Below, one piece after another: positions 5,506 to 7,110 of a stretch of 7,110 nt of DNA (its first letter is position 1; the number at the start of each line of letters is the position of its first letter). The notes under the pieces are model-generated. The model was not told the origin of the DNA, did not search any database, and saw only the letters and a list, made by a program, of their open reading frames with translations. Position numbers and translations under genes: made by a program. Source of the DNA: Actinomycetales bacterium (GTDB lineage: Bacteria > Actinomycetota > Actinomycetes > Actinomycetales > Actinomycetaceae); contig JAAZBW010000482.1 in assembly GCA_012513625.1 (NCBI GenBank), forward strand, positions 1 to 7,110. Reading direction: 5' to 3'.

Positions 5506-6632
5506 CACTGCATCACCCTCCACCCCTGGTTCTCCAGGTGCTCTGTGAGTTCCACCTGCCGGGCCGGCACCACCGAGAGGGTGGCCACGCCCAGCTTCGC
5601 ACCGGCGGAGTGCTCCATCCGGAAGTCCTCGATGTTGACGCCGGCCTCGCCCACCTCTCCGAAGAGGCGGCCGAGCTGGCCGGGCTTGTCCGGCACCAGC
5701 ACGGTGACCTCGGCGTACCGCCGTGCGGCCCCGCCGTGCTTGCCGGGGATGCGGGAGACTCCGTCGCGGCCCCGATGGATCGCCCGCGCGAAGGTGCCCA
5801 TGACGCCCTCCGAGCCCACACCGTCGCGCGCAGCCCGCTCGAGGGCCTCCACGAGCTCGCTCATCTGGTCCCGCACCGCCGAGGCGTGCGGCAATACGGC
5901 GGTTGCATTCGCGGAGAGGATCTTGGCCCACAGCATCGGGTCCGAGGCGGCGATCCGGGTGGTGTCCCGCAGCCCCTGACCGGCGAGCGAGAGCGCGTCA
6001 CCGGGCACGGCATCGAGGCGTGCAGCGGCCAGGGAGGCCATGATCTGCGGCAGGTGGGAAACCACCGCCACCGCCACATCGTGCTCCTCGGCCGGCATGG
6101 CGAGCGGGACCGCCCCCACCGTGGTGGCCAGCGCCCGGACCATGGCGACCCCCCCACGGACCACGTCGTCGCGAGTGCAGATCACCCAGGTGCGGCCGTG
6201 GAACAGGTCCGCATCTGCCGCGGCGGCACCGGACTTCTCGCGCCCCGCCATCGGGTGGGAGCCCACGTAGCGGGGCCCCTCAGTGCCGGCGGCGGCGAGC
6301 ACGGCCGCCTCCACCGAGCCCTTCACGGACGCCACATCGGTCACCACGGCTGCCGGGTACTCCTCGAGCGCCGCGAGCACGGTGGGCACCACCACGTCCG
6401 GAGGGGTGGCCACCACCACGAGCACCGGGTGCGCAACCGGCGCGGGCTCCCCCGCGGCGAGCCCGGCGAGCCGGCCGGCGCCCATGTCGCGGGCGAGGTG
6501 GGCGGCCGCCGGGGAGGTGTCCCGCAGCAGCACCTCCACCCCGTGCTCCCGCAGCGCGAGCCCCATGGAGGTGCCGAGGAGCCCGGTACCCACCACGAGC
6601 ACCGGGCCTGGCAGCGCCGCCATGGCCACCAT
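5505..6632 (-). CDS. tyrA: Prephenate dehydrogenase with C-terminal ACT domain
   Basis: TyrA oxidatively decarboxylates prephenate to 4-hydroxyphenylpyruvate, the committed step to tyrosine, in the cytoplasm. The 375-residue protein starts with a Rossmann fold, GTGLLG at 15-20; R37-D38 at the end of strand 2 fit NAD+ use. It then shows DVASVK (99-104), GSHPMAGRE (124-132, H126 the catalytic His), SHLPQ (192-196, H193) and LRDTTRIA (221-228, R226 the expected prephenate-binding Arg). Residues about 308-375 form an ACT domain (VTVLVPDKPGQLGRLFGEVG), the usual site of feedback by aromatic amino acids, so tyrosine inhibition is inferred. There is no chorismate mutase domain. The start at 6632 is supported by the TGATG overlap with the upstream pseudouridine synthase stop and by GAGG about 10 nt before it; M4 (6623) is a less likely start. 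It lies between rRNA modification and nucleotide kinase genes, as in many actinobacteria. Confidence 0.96.
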   Translation of the reverse strand: MVAMAALPGPVLVVGTGLLGTSMGLALREHGVEVLLRDTSPAAAHLARDMGAGRLAGLAAGEPAPVAHPVLVVVATPPDVVVPTVLAALEEYPAAVVTDVASVKGSVEAAVLAAAGTEGPRYVGSHPMAGREKSGAAAADADLFHGRTWVICTRDDVVRGGVAMVRALATTVGAVPLAMPAEEHDVAVAVVSHLPQIMASLAAARLDAVPGDALSLAGQGLRDTTRIAASDPMLWAKILSANATAVLPHASAVRDQMSELVEALERAARDGVGSEGVMGTFARAIHRGRDGVSRIPGKHGGAARRYAEVTVLVPDKPGQLGRLFGEVGEAGVNIEDFRMEHSAGAKLGVATLSVVPARQVELTEHLENQGWRVMQ

Positions 6633-7110
6633 CAGAGCTTTACCTCGTCCATCAGGCTGCGCAGCTCGGGTCCAGAGATCACGCGGGAGCGGCCCGCCCG
6701 CAGGTCACCGAGGCGGATGGGACCCACCTGGATACGCACCAACTGCTCCACCGGGTGACCGACGGCGTCGAACATGCGCCGCACGATCCGGTTGCGCCCG
6801 TCGTGCAGGGTGAGTTCCACGATCGAGGCGCTCGGGCCCACCTCCTTGATGGTGACGGCGTCCGCGGTGGCGAGCCCGTCGTCGAGTTCCACACCGGCCT
6901 TCAACTCGCGCACCAGGCCCCGCTGGACCCGGCCGCGTACGCGCGCCAGGTAGGTCTTCGGCACCTCGTAGCTGGGGTGGGCGAGGCGGTGGGCGAGCTC
7001 GCCGTCGTTGGTGAGCAGGATCAGTCCCTCCGTGGGGGCATCCAGCCGGCCCACGTGGAAGAGGCGCGTGTTGTAGCGGCCCACGAACTCGGCAAGCGTC
7101 CGCCTCTCCG
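6632..7110 (-). CDS. rluB: 23S rRNA pseudouridine synthase, RluB/RsuA family, 5' end beyond the window
   Basis: The frame is open from the right edge to TGA at 6632, so this is the C-terminal 158 residues of a protein usually about 240-300 long; the N-terminal S4 RNA-binding domain is off-window. A GTG at 7084 is not the true start, because family sequence (ERRTLAEFVGRYN) continues upstream to base 7108. The catalytic motif VGRLDAPTEGLILLTNDGEL carries the nucleophilic Asp at codon 7040-7042. It is followed by HPSYEVPKTYLARVRG (about 6911-6985) and GRNRIVRRMFDAVGHPVEQL, the RsuA/RluB-type motif. By family knowledge it isomerises a uridine in 23S rRNA near the peptidyl transferase centre; the exact target in this organism is inferred. 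It is the first visible gene of the core operon and overlaps tyrA by one base. The gene name rests on family and position; a paralogous RsuA-type role is less likely. Confidence 0.9.
   Translation of the reverse strand, partial: ERRTLAEFVGRYNTRLFHVGRLDAPTEGLILLTNDGELAHRLAHPSYEVPKTYLARVRGRVQRGLVRELKAGVELDDGLATADAVTIKEVGPSASIVELTLHDGRNRIVRRMFDAVGHPVEQLVRIQVGPIRLGDLRAGRSRVISGPELRSLMDEVKL

Noticed and set aside
5506..5931. N-terminal extension of Cmk into the tyrA region (possible fusion)
   Set aside because: The extra sequence is an out-of-frame reading of tyrA with no domain. The internal ATG at 5505 has a ribosome binding site and gives a normal-length Cmk.
5538..6758. Plus-strand open frame of about 406 codons opposite tyrA
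   Set aside because: His/Gly/Arg-rich translation with no domain; it is the antisense shadow of tyrA.
1..7110. Defence island, CRISPR, mobile element, phage or secondary-metabolite cluster
   Set aside because: Every stretch longer than about 125 bases is accounted for by a recognised metabolic or core gene. No transposase, integrase, nuclease, toxin pair, repeat array or tRNA was seen.

Overview
This window is high-GC DNA that reads best as a chromosomal segment from an actinobacterium, probably of the order Micrococcales. The reasons are the very GC-rich third codon positions, the gene order rluB-tyrA-cmk-plsC-der, an actinobacterial Der with a long acidic N-terminal extension, and TANNNT-type -10 boxes placed so close to start codons that leaderless mRNAs are plausible. 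The genus cannot be fixed from this sequence.

Layout, left to right. (1) Positions 1-423, minus strand: the N-terminal 141 residues of a glycoside hydrolase family 1 enzyme (beta-glucosidase type), cut by the left edge. (2) Positions 424-545: a compact divergent promoter region with two -10-like boxes and a perfect inverted repeat that could be an operator. (3) Positions 546-1457, plus strand: a D-isomer-specific 2-hydroxyacid dehydrogenase. (4) Positions 1458-1566: a convergent intergenic region with a small hairpin and a long stem-loop terminator. (5) Positions 1567-2340, minus strand: a classical short-chain dehydrogenase with its own ribosome binding site and probable promoter. (6) Positions 2447-7110, minus strand: five densely packed housekeeping genes, transcribed right to left as rluB-like (5' end beyond the window), tyrA, cmk, plsC-like and der.

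The right-hand two thirds is a conserved core operon. It joins ribosome work (23S rRNA pseudouridylation by the RluB-like enzyme, 50S assembly by Der) with tyrosine synthesis (TyrA), CMP/dCMP recycling (Cmk) and phospholipid acylation (PlsC-like). The first four genes are linked by 1-nt or 4-nt stop/start overlaps, which suggests translational coupling. The left third carries peripheral metabolism: sugar hydrolysis and two oxidoreductases of unknown substrate.

I found no mobile element, CRISPR array, tRNA or rRNA, no defence or toxin cassette, and no credible novel multi-gene system. The points worth a second look are regulatory details (leaderless divergent starts, candidate operator, long terminator stem) and a few substitutions in conserved motifs.
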